A stretch of DNA of 64,000 nucleotides from Enterobacteriaceae bacterium RIT714 (GCA_009668015.1 WJYB01000008.1:62001-126000); one strand, 5' to 3'. Positions 18,067 through 27,787 are shown, numbered from the stretch's first letter. Program-made: numbers and translations. The notes: generated by a model not told the origin, from the sequence alone.

Positions 18067-19020
18067 ATGAGTACACTTGAACCACCGGTACGAGAGCCCA
18101 AAATGGGCGGATTTGCGCAGTGGCTGGCGCGAATGCAGCTGGCGCATGGTCGCAAGCTGGTGATTGCCTTGCCTTATGTGTGGCTGATCCTGCTGTTCCT
18201 GCTGCCGTTTTTGATCGTTTTAAAAATCAGCCTCGCCGAAATGGCGCGCGCCATTCCGCCTTATACCAATCTGATGGAGTGGGCGGATGGCCAACTGTCG
18301 ATAGTGCTGAATCTCGGCAATTATCTGCAGTTAACCGACGATCCTCTCTATTTCGAAGCCTATTTGCAGTCGTTGCAGGTAGCAGCGATCTCAACTCTCT
18401 GTTGTCTGGCGATGGGGTATCCGCTCGCATGGGCCGTGGCGCATAGTAAACCGTCCACGCGCAATATTTTGCTGCTGCTGGTGATTTTACCGTCCTGGAC
18501 CTCGTTCCTGATCCGCGTCTATGCGTGGATGGGGATCCTGAAAAACAACGGGGTGCTGAATAACTTTTTGATGTGGCTGGGGGTTATCGACCAGCCGCTG
18601 ACCATCCTGCACACCAATCTGGCGGTGTATATCGGGATTGTGTACGCCTATCTGCCGTTTATGGTTTTGCCCATTTATACCGCGCTGACGCGCATTGATT
18701 ACTCGCTGGTGGAAGCGTCGCTGGATCTCGGAGCACGCCCGCTGAAAACGTTCTTTAGCGTGATTGTCCCCCTGACCAAAGGTGGAATTATTGCCGGTTC
18801 GATGCTGGTGTTTATTCCGGCGGTGGGGGAGTTCGTGATCCCGGAGCTGCTCGGGGGGCCGGACAGCATCATGATTGGCCGCGTACTGTGGCAGGAGTTC
18901 TTCAATAATCGCGACTGGCCGGTGGCCTCGGCGGTGGCCATTGTCATGCTAATGCTGCTGATCGTGCCGATCATGTGGTTCCATAAACATCAGCAAAAAC
19001 AGATGGGAGATCACGGATGA
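18067..19020 (+). CDS. potH: Putrescine ABC transporter permease PotH
   Basis: This 317-residue permease has about six membrane segments and the cytoplasmic EAA loop (VEASLDLGARPLKTFFSVIVPLT) that docks on the ATPase PotG. It follows potG by nine bases with a GGGAGGGG ribosome site. The N-terminal soluble extension of about 30 residues is normal for PotH. Its stop overlaps the potI start (ATGA). Confidence 0.96.
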   Translation: MSTLEPPVREPKMGGFAQWLARMQLAHGRKLVIALPYVWLILLFLLPFLIVLKISLAEMARAIPPYTNLMEWADGQLSIVLNLGNYLQLTDDPLYFEAYLQSLQVAAISTLCCLAMGYPLAWAVAHSKPSTRNILLLLVILPSWTSFLIRVYAWMGILKNNGVLNNFLMWLGVIDQPLTILHTNLAVYIGIVYAYLPFMVLPIYTALTRIDYSLVEASLDLGARPLKTFFSVIVPLTKGGIIAGSMLVFIPAVGEFVIPELLGGPDSIMIGRVLWQEFFNNRDWPVASAVAIVMLMLLIVPIMWFHKHQQKQMGDHG

Positions 19021-19862
19021 ACAATTTACCGGTAGTGCGCTCCCCGTGGCGAATCCTGATTCTGGTGCTTGGGTTTACCTTCCTCTACGCACCCATGCTG
19101 ATGCTGGTGATCTATTCGTTCAACAGCTCGAAGCTGGTGACGGTATGGGCGGGCTGGTCTACGCGCTGGTATGGTGAGCTGTTCCGTGATGACGCGATGA
19201 TGAGTGCGGTCGGCCTGAGTCTGACGATTGCAGCCTGCGCCGCCACGATGGCTTCTGTTCTGGGGACCATTGCGGCGATGGTGATGGTGCGTTTTGGCCG
19301 TTTCCGTGGAGCAAACGGCTTCGCCTTTATGATCACCGCGCCGCTGGTGATGCCGGATGTGATCACCGGTTTGTCGCTGCTGTTGCTGTTTGTCGCGCTG
19401 GCGCATGCCATTGGCTGGCCCGCGGATCGCGGAATGCTGACCATCTGGCTGGCGCATGTGACTTTCTGTACCGCGTATGTGGCAGTGGTGATTTCGTCGC
19501 GTTTGCGCGAGCTGGATCACTCGATCGAAGAGGCGGCGATGGATCTCGGTGCGACGCCGCTGAAGGTGTTTTTCATCATTACGTTGCCGATGATTATGCC
19601 GGCGGTGATCTCCGGCTGGCTGCTGGCCTTTACCCTGTCGCTGGACGATCTGGTGATCGCCAGCTTCGTCTCCGGGCCGGGAGCCACCACGCTGCCGATG
19701 CTGGTCTTCTCCAGCGTGCGGATGGGGGTCAATCCTGAGATTAACGCCCTGGCATCAATCATTCTGGGCGTGGTTGGCGTCGTCGGTTTTATCGCCTGGT
19801 ATCTGATGGCGCGGGCGGAAAAACAGCGTGTGCGTGATATCCAGCGTGCAAGACGCGGCTGA
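19017..19862 (+). CDS. potI: Putrescine ABC transporter permease PotI
   Basis: The 281-residue product matches E. coli PotI in length. It has six membrane helices and the EAA motif (IEEAAMDLGATPLKVFFIITLPMIMP). It pairs with PotH to form the putrescine channel. Translation is coupled to potH by a four-base overlap, and a strong hairpin terminator follows 22 bases after its stop. Confidence 0.96.
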   Translation: MNNLPVVRSPWRILILVLGFTFLYAPMLMLVIYSFNSSKLVTVWAGWSTRWYGELFRDDAMMSAVGLSLTIAACAATMASVLGTIAAMVMVRFGRFRGANGFAFMITAPLVMPDVITGLSLLLLFVALAHAIGWPADRGMLTIWLAHVTFCTAYVAVVISSRLRELDHSIEEAAMDLGATPLKVFFIITLPMIMPAVISGWLLAFTLSLDDLVIASFVSGPGATTLPMLVFSSVRMGVNPEINALASIILGVVGVVGFIAWYLMARAEKQRVRDIQRARRG

Positions 19863-19884
19863 AGCATTTAAAATTCTCAGTGAA

Positions 19885-19912
19885 GTGCCGCGCCTGTCGC
19901 GGCACTGTTTTT
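19885..19912 (+). terminator. Rho-independent terminator of potFGHI
   Basis: GTGCCGCG-cctgt-CGCGGCAC (19885-19905) is a perfect 8-bp stem followed by TGTTTTT. It lies between potI and ybjO and argues against any ybjO start upstream of it. Confidence 0.88.
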
Positions 19913-19927
19913 CAGGGAAGTAAAACA

Positions 19928-20401
19928 TTGGGATTCTTTAAGAAATCACACCATTCGCATGCGCGGCTAAACGTTCCTGCCTTTGTGCAGGTGGCGGCGC
20001 TCGCCATTATTCTGATCCGCTGTCTCGATTTGGTGATGCTATTTAACATGCTCGGTATGCGGGGGATGGGGGAATTTATTCATCGCAGCGTGCAGACATG
20101 GAACCTGACGCTGGTATTTCTGGCGAGCCTGATACTGGTGTTCGTCGAAATCTACTGCGCGTTCTCGCTAGCCAAAGGGCGCGGCTGGGCGCGCTGGCTG
20201 TATCTGCTCACCCAGCTGATTGCCACGGGCTATCTGTGGGCCGCGTCGATTGGCTATGGGTATCCTGAGTTGTTCAGTATTGCGGGTGAGTCGAAGCGGG
20301 AGATATTCCATTCGCTGGTGATGCAGAAGCTCCCGGATCTGCTTGTGCTGTTCCTGCTGTACATCCCCGCGTCCAGCCGACGCTTTTTCCGTCTGCAATA
20401 A
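19928..20401 (+). CDS. ybjO: Inner membrane protein YbjO
   Basis: The product matches E. coli YbjO: a short basic N-terminus (GFFKKSHHSHARLNVPA), then four membrane segments and a conserved middle part (EFIHRSVQTWNLTLVFLASL; SIGYGYPELFS). A TTG start at 19928 gives 157 residues; the frame is open further upstream, but that stretch overlaps the potFGHI terminator. Function is unknown. It lies between the pot operon and rlmC on the same strand. Confidence 0.82.
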   Translation: MGFFKKSHHSHARLNVPAFVQVAALAIILIRCLDLVMLFNMLGMRGMGEFIHRSVQTWNLTLVFLASLILVFVEIYCAFSLAKGRGWARWLYLLTQLIATGYLWAASIGYGYPELFSIAGESKREIFHSLVMQKLPDLLVLFLLYIPASSRRFFRLQ

Positions 20402-20508
20402 TGGTATCCAGGTCGTGCTGCTGGCGGCGTCTCCCGGACATGCCGCCTTGATGCAACCTGAATGATTTTGTGTATAATCGCAGCCCTCGTTATTCCTGAG
20501 GTTTCTCT

Positions 20509-21636
20509 ATGCAGTGCGCACTCTATGACGCGGGTCGCTGCCGCTCCTGTCAGTGGATTGAACAGCCGGTCTCCCAACAACTTGCCGCCAAAATGGCCGA
20601 TTTGCAGCAACTGCTTAGCGGGCATGCGGTAACCGAGTGGTGCGCACCTGTCAGTGGGCCAGAGCAGGGCTTTCGCAATAAAGCCAAAATGGTGGTGAGC
20701 GGCAGCGTTGAGAAACCGTTGCTGGGCATGTTGCACCGCGATGGTACACCGGAAGATTTGACCGATTGCCCGCTTTATCCGGCCTCTTTTGAGCCAGTCT
20801 TCGCGGCGCTGAAACCGTTTATCGCCCGTGCCGGTCTGACCCCTTATAACGTTGCCCGCAAGCGCGGGGAGCTGAAATACCTGCTGTTAACCGAGAGTCA
20901 GCGCGATGGCGGCATGATGCTGCGATTTGTGCTGCGCTCCGAAGAGAAACTTGAGCAATTACGCGCCGCGCTGCCGTGGCTCAGGCAGCAGCTGCCGCAG
21001 CTGAAGGTCATTACGGCAAATATTCAGCCGGTGCATATGGCGATAATGGAAGGGGAGAAAGAGATCTTTTTCACCGATCGGCAGGCACTGGCGGAAACCT
21101 TTAATCATGTGCCGCTGTGGATCCGCCCCAAAAGCTTCTTCCAGACCAACCCGAGCGTGGCCAGTGGCCTGTACGCCACCGCCCGTGACTGGGTGCGCGC
21201 CTTGCAGGTCAATCATATGTGGGATCTGTTTTGCGGGGTGGGCGGTTTTGGTCTGCACTGCGCTACGCCGCAGATGAAGCTGACCGGCATTGAGATCTCC
21301 GCCGAGGCTATCGCCTGCGCGAAGCAGTCTGCCGCCGAATTAGGCTTAACCGATCTGCACTTCCAGGCGCTCGACTCCACGCAGTTTGCCACCGGACAGG
21401 GTAACGTGCCGGAGCTGGTGCTGGTAAACCCGCCGCGCCGCGGAATTGGCAAAGCGCTGTGCGATTACCTCAGCCAGATGGCGCCGGAGTATATTATCTA
21501 TTCCAGCTGCAACGCCCGGACGATGGCGAAAGATTTCGATGATCTGCCCGGCTATCGCATTTGTCGGGTCCAGCTTTTTGATATGTTCCCGCACACCTCC
21601 CATTATGAAGTGCTGACGCTGCTGGTGAAGAGCTGA
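20509..21636 (+). CDS. rlmC: 23S rRNA (uracil-747 C5)-methyltransferase RlmC
   Basis: The 375-residue product equals E. coli RlmC (RumB). It starts with the iron-sulphur Cys set ([14 protein letters not shown]) and has the SAM-binding motif [25 protein letters not shown], and the catalytic Cys in [13 protein letters not shown]. It methylates U747 of 23S rRNA. The gene directly precedes a two-component system that is absent at this place in E. coli K-12. Confidence 0.96.
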   Translation: MQCALYDAGRCRSCQWIEQPVSQQLAAKMADLQQLLSGHAVTEWCAPVSGPEQGFRNKAKMVVSGSVEKPLLGMLHRDGTPEDLTDCPLYPASFEPVFAALKPFIARAGLTPYNVARKRGELKYLLLTESQRDGGMMLRFVLRSEEKLEQLRAALPWLRQQLPQLKVITANIQPVHMAIMEGEKEIFFTDRQALAETFNHVPLWIRPKSFFQTNPSVASGLYATARDWVRALQVNHMWDLFCGVGGFGLHCATPQMKLTGIEISAEAIACAKQSAAELGLTDLHFQALDSTQFATGQGNVPELVLVNPPRRGIGKALCDYLSQMAPEYIIYSSCNARTMAKDFDDLPGYRICRVQLFDMFPHTSHYEVLTLLVKS

Positions 21637-21740
21637 AAACGCCGGAGAAGGTATCTCGCGAATCTTAAACAAAATGTGAACTCTTCCGCGGCAGAAAATC
21701 GGGTAAGCTTTAGCTATTGAAGGTTAAAGAAGGTTAACTG

Positions 21741-22448
21741 ATGAAGCAGATCTTGCTGGTGGAAGATGACAGCGATATCGCGTCGCTCCTGCGTCTGAAT
21801 CTCGAAGATGAAGGCTACGCGATTACCCATGAAGCAGACGGCGCGCAGGCGTTGCAGTTGCTTGAACAATCCCACTGGGATGCCGTGATCCTCGATCTGA
21901 TGCTGCCCAACATTGACGGCCTGGAAATTTGTCGCCGTATCCGTCAGCTCACGCGCTATCTGCCCATCATTATCATCAGTGCCCGCAGCAGTGAAACCGA
22001 CCGTATCACCGGCCTGGAGACGGGTGCCGATGATTATCTGGCAAAACCCTTTTCCGTACAGGAGCTGATAGCGCGCATCAAGGCCCTGTTTCGCCGTCAG
22101 CAGGCGATGGGGCAGGCGCAGATCAGCGGAAAGATTGACGCGCATGGCCTGACGCTCGACCCGATGTCGCGCAGCGTACGCCTGCACGGCAAAGAGGTGG
22201 ATCTCACTCCGCGTGAATTCGAGCTGCTGTGGTTCTTTGCCCGTCATCCCGGCGAGGTTTTCTCGCGGCTGGCGTTGCTGGAGCGAGTCTGGGGTTATCA
22301 GCATGAGGGTTACGAGCATACGGTAAATACTCACATCAACCGCCTGCGGATCAAGATAGAAAAAGACGCCGCAGAGCCGGAGATTATTCGTACCGTCTGG
22401 GGAAAGGGCTACAAATTTGCGGAGCCGGATCATGATGCGCCGGTTTAG
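21741..22448 (+). CDS. OmpR/PhoB-family response regulator (unassigned)
   Basis: The 235-residue protein has an N-terminal receiver domain with the acidic pocket Glu8/Asp9/Asp10, phospho-acceptor Asp52 (ILDLMLPNIDG), Ser80 and Lys102 (AKPF). A C-terminal winged-helix DNA-binding domain covers about residues 130-228 (DLTPREFELLWFFARHPGEVFSR ... VNTHINRLRIKIE). It overlaps the histidine-kinase gene by 17 bases, so the two form one operon. The pair sits between rlmC and artJ, where K-12 has nothing. Two AAGGTTAA repeats 10 bases apart precede the start; the second serves as ribosome site. Signal and targets are unknown. Confidence 0.93.
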   Translation: MKQILLVEDDSDIASLLRLNLEDEGYAITHEADGAQALQLLEQSHWDAVILDLMLPNIDGLEICRRIRQLTRYLPIIIISARSSETDRITGLETGADDYLAKPFSVQELIARIKALFRRQQAMGQAQISGKIDAHGLTLDPMSRSVRLHGKEVDLTPREFELLWFFARHPGEVFSRLALLERVWGYQHEGYEHTVNTHINRLRIKIEKDAAEPEIIRTVWGKGYKFAEPDHDAPV

Positions 22449-23904
22449 CCTGGGCCAGCGCCTGACGCTGCTGTTTATTTTCCTGCTGATGATTTGTGCC
22501 ACCGTCGCCTGCGTGGTGCAACTCTACACCAGCATGCAGTACGGTAATGCGATGGTACAGCGTCTTTCAAACGGCCTGGCGCAGCAGATTGTGCAGCGCG
22601 AACCCGTACTGGACGCGGACGGGCGGGTCGATCGCCAGCGCCTGAAACCGCTGTTTGATCGGCTCATGACCTTTAACCCCAGCGTCGAACTGTACGTGGT
22701 TTCACCCGATGGCGAACTGCTGGCCGATGCCGCACCGCCGGGCCATATTCTGCGGCAGAAAATTGCGATTGCGCCGCTACAAACGTTCCTGAGCGGCGAA
22801 ACATGGCCGGTGTATGGCGACGATCCGCGCAGTCTGGATAAACAGAAAGTGTTTAGCGTCACTCCGCTGAGACAGGGCGGCGAACTGCGCGGTTATTTAT
22901 ACATTATTCTGCAAGGCGAAGAGTTTAACGCGCTGGCTGAAATGGCGTGGCATAAGGCGCTTTGGAGCACGGCGATGTGGTCGCTGTTGCTGGTGGCGAC
23001 CTTTGCGCTGCTGGCGGGGTTGCTGGTCTGGTACTGGGTGACGAGGCCGGTGAAACGTCTGACGGCGGAAGTCTCCGGACTGGGACCGGACAGTATCAGT
23101 GCCATCAAACAGTTAGCGGCGCAAACGCCCGACCCCGTCACGGGGGATGAGGTTACGCAGTTGCGTAATACCTTTATCGAGCTGGCGCGGCAGATCATCT
23201 CTCAGTGGGATCAGCTCGCCGACAGCGACCGCCAGCGCCGCGAATTTATCGCCAATATCTCTCATGATTTGCGCACGCCGCTGACGTCGTTGCTGGGATA
23301 TCTGGAAACGCTGTCGATGAAATCCTCCACTCTGACGGCCGAGCAAAACCAGCAGTACCTGGCCACCGCCCTGCGACAGGGGCAGAAGGTTCGCCATCTC
23401 TCCCAGCAGCTTTTCGAGCTGGCGCGTCTTGAACACGGTGGGATCAAGCCGCAGCGTGAACGCTTTGCGATGGGTGAGCTGATCTCTGACGTGGCGCAGA
23501 AGTTCGAGCTGACCGCTCAGACGCGCCAGCTTCGGCTGCATATCGACGTGCCGGGGCCGCTGCCGCAGGTGTTTGCCGACGTCTCGATGATCGAGCGGGT
23601 TGTCACCAATCTTCTGGATAACGCCGTTCGACATACGCCATCGGGAGGCGATATTCGTCTGACGGTGTGGCAGGAGAATCAGCAATTACAGGTGGAAGTA
23701 TCCGACAGCGGACCAGGCATTGAGGCGTCATTGCGTGATGAGCTGTTCCAGCGGCCTTCGGCGTTGAGTCAGCAAGCATCGCGGGAAAATCGCGGCGGCC
23801 TGGGATTGTTGATTGTCAAAAGAATGCTCGAGCTGCACGGCGGGGGCATCCGGCTGATGGAGGCGGCAGGTGGGGCGCGTTTTCGCTTTTATGTGCCGCT
23901 GTAA
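22432..23904 (+). CDS. Membrane sensor histidine kinase (unassigned)
   Basis: The 490-residue kinase has a membrane segment at about residues 10-33, a periplasmic sensor region of about 140 residues, a second membrane segment at 176-202 and a HAMP-like linker. A HisKA domain contains His278 (NISHDLRTPLTS). The ATPase domain has Asn393 (TNLLDNAVRH), DSGPGI (425-430) and GGLGL (455-459). All catalytic motifs are intact. ATG 22432 with GGAG upstream is chosen; a TTG 15 bases earlier is in frame. The periplasmic domain was not recognised. A terminator follows, isolating the operon from artJ. Confidence 0.92.
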   Translation: MMRRFSLGQRLTLLFIFLLMICATVACVVQLYTSMQYGNAMVQRLSNGLAQQIVQREPVLDADGRVDRQRLKPLFDRLMTFNPSVELYVVSPDGELLADAAPPGHILRQKIAIAPLQTFLSGETWPVYGDDPRSLDKQKVFSVTPLRQGGELRGYLYIILQGEEFNALAEMAWHKALWSTAMWSLLLVATFALLAGLLVWYWVTRPVKRLTAEVSGLGPDSISAIKQLAAQTPDPVTGDEVTQLRNTFIELARQIISQWDQLADSDRQRREFIANISHDLRTPLTSLLGYLETLSMKSSTLTAEQNQQYLATALRQGQKVRHLSQQLFELARLEHGGIKPQRERFAMGELISDVAQKFELTAQTRQLRLHIDVPGPLPQVFADVSMIERVVTNLLDNAVRHTPSGGDIRLTVWQENQQLQVEVSDSGPGIEASLRDELFQRPSALSQQASRENRGGLGLLIVKRMLELHGGGIRLMEAAGGARFRFYVPL

Positions 23905-23947
23905 GTTATGCCTGGCTCAGTACGGGCTTTGTGGCTGAATAACATGA

Positions 23948-23975
23948 AAAACGGTAACCCTAAGGTTACCGTTTT
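23948..23975. terminator. Bidirectional terminator between sensor kinase and artJ
   Basis: AAAACGGTAACC-ctaa-GGTTACCGTTTT is a perfect 12-bp stem whose flanks supply T tracts on both strands. It can end the two-component operon (plus strand) and artJ (minus strand). Confidence 0.88.
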
Positions 23976-24004
23976 GCGTTTCTCTTATCAGCAGGCAGAA
24001 CCGA

Positions 24005-24736
24005 TTACTGCGGGAACCACTGATCGCTGATTTTCTGGTAGGTGCCGTCGGCTTTGATCGCTTTCAGCGCGCCGTTCAGTTTTTCCAGCAGGGCTTTGTT
24101 ATCCGGGCGAACCGCAATGCCCAGACCGGTACCGAAGTATTGCGGGTCGGTCACTTTTTCGGTGGCGGTACCCAGCTGTGGGTTGGTTTTCAGCCACTCG
24201 TTGACCACCGCCGTGTCGCCAAAGACGCCGTCAATACGGCCATTTTTCAGGTCGATGATCGCATTCTGGTAGCTATCGTAAGCCACGGTTTTCACTTCAG
24301 GATGTTTGTCCTGCAGATATTTTTGATGGGTGGTGCCGTTTTCCATCCCGATGCGTTTGCCTTTCAGCTCGCTGAAGGATTTATAGGCGTCTTTTTTCGC
24401 AATCACCACCGCCGAGTTGGCATAGTACGGATCGGTGAAAGAGACCTGCTTGCTACGCTCTGGCGTGATGTCCATACCGGAAATCACGGCATCATATTTT
24501 TTGAATTTCAGCGACGGGATCAGGCTGTCGAAGGCGTGGTTGGTGAAGGTGCAATCGGCCTGCATCTGTTTGCACAGGGCTTTTGCCAGGTCGATATCAA
24601 AACCCACGATCTGGTTGCTGGCATCCAGCGATTCGAACGGCGGATAAGTGGCAGAAACACCGAAGCTGATTTTATCTGCCGCTGATGCGCCAGCGGCGAA
24701 AGTTGCCAGTAATGCAGCCAGAACTAACTTTTTCAT
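24005..24736 (-). CDS. artJ: Arginine-binding periplasmic protein ArtJ
   Basis: The 243-residue protein equals E. coli ArtJ in length. It has a signal peptide (MKKLVLAALLATFAAGASAA) and the family-3 solute-binding signature (VGFDIDLAKALCKQMQADC, DAVISGMDITPERSKQVSFTDPYY). ArtJ binds L-arginine for the ArtMQP transporter. The start at 24736 agrees with the family and gives a proper signal peptide. The gene is transcribed on its own; an arginine-operator-like palindrome lies about 70-90 bases upstream. Confidence 0.95.
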   Translation of the reverse strand: MKKLVLAALLATFAAGASAADKISFGVSATYPPFESLDASNQIVGFDIDLAKALCKQMQADCTFTNHAFDSLIPSLKFKKYDAVISGMDITPERSKQVSFTDPYYANSAVVIAKKDAYKSFSELKGKRIGMENGTTHQKYLQDKHPEVKTVAYDSYQNAIIDLKNGRIDGVFGDTAVVNEWLKTNPQLGTATEKVTDPQYFGTGLGIAVRPDNKALLEKLNGALKAIKADGTYQKISDQWFPQ

Positions 24737-24804
24737 GTAATGCTCCCGTCTGTCAATCTTGTCATTATGCGCCGTGTCTCCGGCATGGAAGTACAATGCC
24801 ATTT

Positions 24805-24822
24805 ATTGAATTTATATGCAAT
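24805..24822 (-). promoter_or_regulatory. ARG box (ArgR operator) upstream of artJ
   Basis: ATTGAATTTATATGCAAT is an 18-bp imperfect palindrome fitting the ArgR consensus TGAAT-N4-ATTCA with its AT-rich centre. A weaker second copy (24826-24843) follows after the usual three-base gap. In E. coli artJ is strongly repressed by ArgR with arginine, so site and gene agree. Confidence 0.55.
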
Positions 24823-24852
24823 AATTATGATTAAGTATTTTTAACGAGATAA

Positions 24853-24889
24853 AAAAAGACGGGCAGTTGTTAGACTTGCCCGTCTTTTT
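24853..24889 (-). terminator. Terminator of artPIQM
   Basis: GACGGGCA (24858-24865) pairs with TGCCCGTC (24877-24884), and flanking A and T runs extend the stem. On the minus strand it follows the artM stop by 27 bases and ends in TTTTT. Confidence 0.85.
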
Positions 24890-24916
24890 GATTCAGATTC
24901 TATGCAAAATCAGCGG

Positions 24917-25585
24917 TTAGTTTCTGCGCTCGAAGGCCAGCGCTTTGCTTTCGATAAGGCGCATCAGCAGCGTCAGCAGACCGTTCACCACCAGGTAAAC
25001 CAGACCGGCTGCGCCAAAGACCATCACATCGTAGGTACGTCCGTACAGCAACTGGCCGTGACCCATGACTTCCATCAGGGTAATGGTGTAGGCCAGAGAC
25101 GTACTCTTGAACACCAGTACCACTTCGTTGGAATACGACGAGAGCGCGCGCTTAAAGGCATACGGCAGCAGGATTGCCAGCGTGTCTTTCTTGCTCATGC
25201 CCAGCGCCCCGCAGGATTGCCACTGGCCTTCCGGAATGGCGCGGATCGCACCGTAGAACAGCTGCGTGGTGTATGCGGCACTGTTCAGAGAGAGGGCAAT
25301 CAGGGCGCACAGCCACGGTTCAGAGAGCAGATGCCAGATAACCGGATATTCCTGCAGCGACGGAAACTGGCCTGGTCCGTAGTAAATCAGGAAGATCTGC
25401 ACCAGCAGCGGCGTACCGGTAAACAGCGTAATGTAAGCGCGAACGAACCACACCACCACCGGCGTTTTCAGCGTCAGAACAATGGTGAAAATGAGCGCCA
25501 GGATCAGCGCCACAATGATCGACGCGACCGTCAGCGTGAGGCTGGTATGCAGCCCTTTCATCAGCTCGGGTAAATATTCAAGCAT
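24917..25585 (-). CDS. artM: Arginine ABC transporter permease ArtM
   Basis: The 222-residue permease has five membrane segments and the polar amino-acid permease EAA-type loop (EGQWQSCGALGMSKKDTLAILLPYAFKRAL). With ArtQ it forms the membrane channel for L-arginine uptake. It overlaps artQ by one base. It is the last gene of the artPIQM operon and is followed by a strong terminator. Confidence 0.95.
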   Translation of the reverse strand: MLEYLPELMKGLHTSLTLTVASIIVALILALIFTIVLTLKTPVVVWFVRAYITLFTGTPLLVQIFLIYYGPGQFPSLQEYPVIWHLLSEPWLCALIALSLNSAAYTTQLFYGAIRAIPEGQWQSCGALGMSKKDTLAILLPYAFKRALSSYSNEVVLVFKSTSLAYTITLMEVMGHGQLLYGRTYDVMVFGAAGLVYLVVNGLLTLLMRLIESKALAFERRN

Positions 25586-26301
25586 CAGCCGGGTCTCCGT
25601 TCAAAACGCGTTGCACGCAGGTCAATACGCTTGAGAATGTACTGACTCAGCAACGTGATCACCAGGTAGATAGCCGCCGCGACGATATACCAGGTGAAGG
25701 GCTCCTGGGTGCGGGTGGCGATGCTTTTGGTTTGCAGCATTAAGTCGTTCACGCTGATCAGGCTCACCAGCGCGGTATCTTTCAATAGCACCAGCCACTG
25801 ATTACCCAGTCCCGGCAGGGCATGACGCCACATCTGCGGCATCACCAGTCGGAAGAAGATCGCTGTTTTCGACAGACCCAGCGCCTGGCCGGATTCCCAC
25901 TGCCCAACGGGCACGGCTTTTAGCGCGCCGCGCAGCGTCTGCGATGCATAGGCAGAGTAGAGCAATGAAAGGGCAATCACGCCGCACAGGAACGGGCTGA
26001 CATCAAAGTTTTCGATCTGCATCTGCACCGGAATCTGCGCAAAACCCAGATTGATGGTGAAGCCATCAGACAGCGTTAACAGCAGCTGCGAGGAACCGAA
26101 ATAGATAAACAGGACCACCAGGATTTCCGGTAGCCCTCGCAATACGGTCACCAGAGCTGAGCCGATCCACGCGACAGGGCGCCACTTAGCTGATTCCCAC
26201 ACCGCAAAGATCATTGCCAGCACCAGGCCGATAATGAGCGCACAAACGGCAAGGCCGACGGTCATCCCGGCGGCGCTTGCTAAAGGAAAAATTTCGTTCA
26301 T
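25585..26301 (-). CDS. artQ: Arginine ABC transporter permease ArtQ
   Basis: The 238-residue permease has the typical HisM/ArtQ arrangement of about five helices and the conserved loop [38 protein letters not shown]. It partners ArtM. It starts six bases after the artI stop, and its own stop overlaps the artM start by one base. Confidence 0.95.
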   Translation of the reverse strand: MNEIFPLASAAGMTVGLAVCALIIGLVLAMIFAVWESAKWRPVAWIGSALVTVLRGLPEILVVLFIYFGSSQLLLTLSDGFTINLGFAQIPVQMQIENFDVSPFLCGVIALSLLYSAYASQTLRGALKAVPVGQWESGQALGLSKTAIFFRLVMPQMWRHALPGLGNQWLVLLKDTALVSLISVNDLMLQTKSIATRTQEPFTWYIVAAAIYLVITLLSQYILKRIDLRATRFERRPG

Positions 26302-26307
26302 CAGATC

Positions 26308-27039
26308 TTACTTCTGGAACCATTTGGCGTAGATGGTTTCGTAGGTGCCGTCTTTTTTCACTTTTTCCAGAGCGGCATTGAATTTCTGTTGCAGGTCAGT
26401 GTTGCCCTGACGAACAGCAATCCCAAGGCCAGTACCAAAGTAATCTTTATCCGTCACTTTATCGCCCACGGCAGCCAGTTTATCGTTGGCTTTCAGCCAT
26501 TCGGTGACCACAGCGGTATCGCCAAAGACCGCGTCGATACGACCATTCTGCAGATCCAGCTTCGCATTTTGATAGCTGTCGTAAGGAACGGTGGTGATTT
26601 CCGGATGTTTATCCATGATGAATTTCTGGTGTGTGGTGCCGTTCTGTACGCCGACTTTCTTGCCTTTCAGCAGATCAACAGAAGCGAATTTACCTTTCTG
26701 CCCGATGAACAGCGCGGAGTTGTCATAGTAAGGAGTGGAGAACAGCACCTGTTTTTCACGCTCAGGGGTGATGTCCATACCGGCCATTACCGCGTCGATA
26801 CGACGGAATTTCAGGCTTGGGATCAGGCTGTCAAAAGACTGATTTGCGAAGGTGCAGGTTGCGTCGATCTCTTTGCACAGCGCATTGGCCAGATCTACAT
26901 CGAAGCCCACAATTTTATTATTGGCATCAATGGATTCAAACGGAGGATAAGAGGCTTCAGTAGCAAAACGAATCGTCTGTGCTGCGGTAGCGGAAAGGCT
27001 GACGCTGGCAAGCAGCGCGGCTATCAGTACTTTTTTCAT
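26308..27039 (-). CDS. artI: Arginine-transport periplasmic binding protein ArtI
   Basis: The 243-residue protein is a close paralogue of ArtJ, with signal peptide MKKVLIAALLASVSLSATAA and the binding-protein segments SYPPFESIDANNKIVGFDVD and MDITPEREKQVLFSTPYYDN. In E. coli ArtI is the binding protein encoded inside the operon, while ArtJ is separate; its ligand preference is less clear than that of ArtJ. The start at 27039 was chosen to give the signal peptide; an ATG two codons upstream is also possible. Confidence 0.95.
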   Translation of the reverse strand: MKKVLIAALLASVSLSATAAQTIRFATEASYPPFESIDANNKIVGFDVDLANALCKEIDATCTFANQSFDSLIPSLKFRRIDAVMAGMDITPEREKQVLFSTPYYDNSALFIGQKGKFASVDLLKGKKVGVQNGTTHQKFIMDKHPEITTVPYDSYQNAKLDLQNGRIDAVFGDTAVVTEWLKANDKLAAVGDKVTDKDYFGTGLGIAVRQGNTDLQQKFNAALEKVKKDGTYETIYAKWFQK

Positions 27040-27058
27040 TGTCATTTTCCCTAACACA

Positions 27059-27787
27059 TCAGTGAGATAAATAGTTTTTAAACGCATCGGTTTGCGGGGC
27101 GCTAAAGCAACTGGCATCCCCTTGCTCGACGATATGGCCATTTTCCATATACACCACGCGACTGGCGGTTTTACGTGCCACTTCCACTTCGTGAGTCACG
27201 ATCACCTGAGTGATATTGGTTTCAGCCAGCTCGCGAATAATGCTGACGATCTGCGCGGTGATTTCCGGATCCAGCGCAGCGGTCGGCTCATCGAACAGCA
27301 GAATCTGCGGTTCCATCATCAGCGCACGGGCAATGGCAACGCGCTGCTGTTGACCACCGGAAAGGTGCAGCGGATAACGATCGCTGTAAGGTTTTAAGCG
27401 CAGGCGTTCCAGGAGTTTTTCGGCACGGGCCAGCGCCTGATCTTTGCTTAATCCCAGCACACGGCAGGGCGCTTCAATCAGGTTTTGCTGCACGGTGAGG
27501 TGCGGCCAGAGATTATATTGCTGAAAGACCATGCCGACATTTTGACGCAGGTCGCGAATCGCTTTATCGGACGGGGCTTTCGCGAAATCAAAATGATTTC
27601 CGGCGATATCCAGCGTACCGGAGCGCGGCATTTCAAGCAGATTGAGGACGCGCAACAGTGAGCTTTTACCTGCGCCGCTTGGGCCAAGCAAAACCAGCGT
27701 TTCGCCCTGTGGGCAGTTCAGCGTGATGTCGAACAGCGCCTGGTGTGCGCCGTAGAAGCAGTTAATGCCGTTTAGTTGAATACTCAT
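27059..27787 (-). CDS. artP: Arginine ABC transporter ATP-binding protein ArtP
   Basis: The 242-residue ATPase shows Walker [15 protein letters not shown]-loop [10 protein letters not shown], signature [15 protein letters not shown], Walker [15 protein letters not shown] and switch HEVEVA. It is the first gene of artPIQM and energises arginine import. A probable ARG box lies 72-89 bases upstream of its start. Confidence 0.96.
   Translation of the reverse strand: MSIQLNGINCFYGAHQALFDITLNCPQGETLVLLGPSGAGKSSLLRVLNLLEMPRSGTLDIAGNHFDFAKAPSDKAIRDLRQNVGMVFQQYNLWPHLTVQQNLIEAPCRVLGLSKDQALARAEKLLERLRLKPYSDRYPLHLSGGQQQRVAIARALMMEPQILLFDEPTAALDPEITAQIVSIIRELAETNITQVIVTHEVEVARKTASRVVYMENGHIVEQGDASCFSAPQTDAFKNYLSH

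Noticed and set aside
16717..18147. 476-codon open frame on the minus strand
   Set aside because: It is antisense to potG and the end of potF, has a His/Gln/Arg-rich shadow composition and no family resemblance; potG on the plus strand is clearly the gene.
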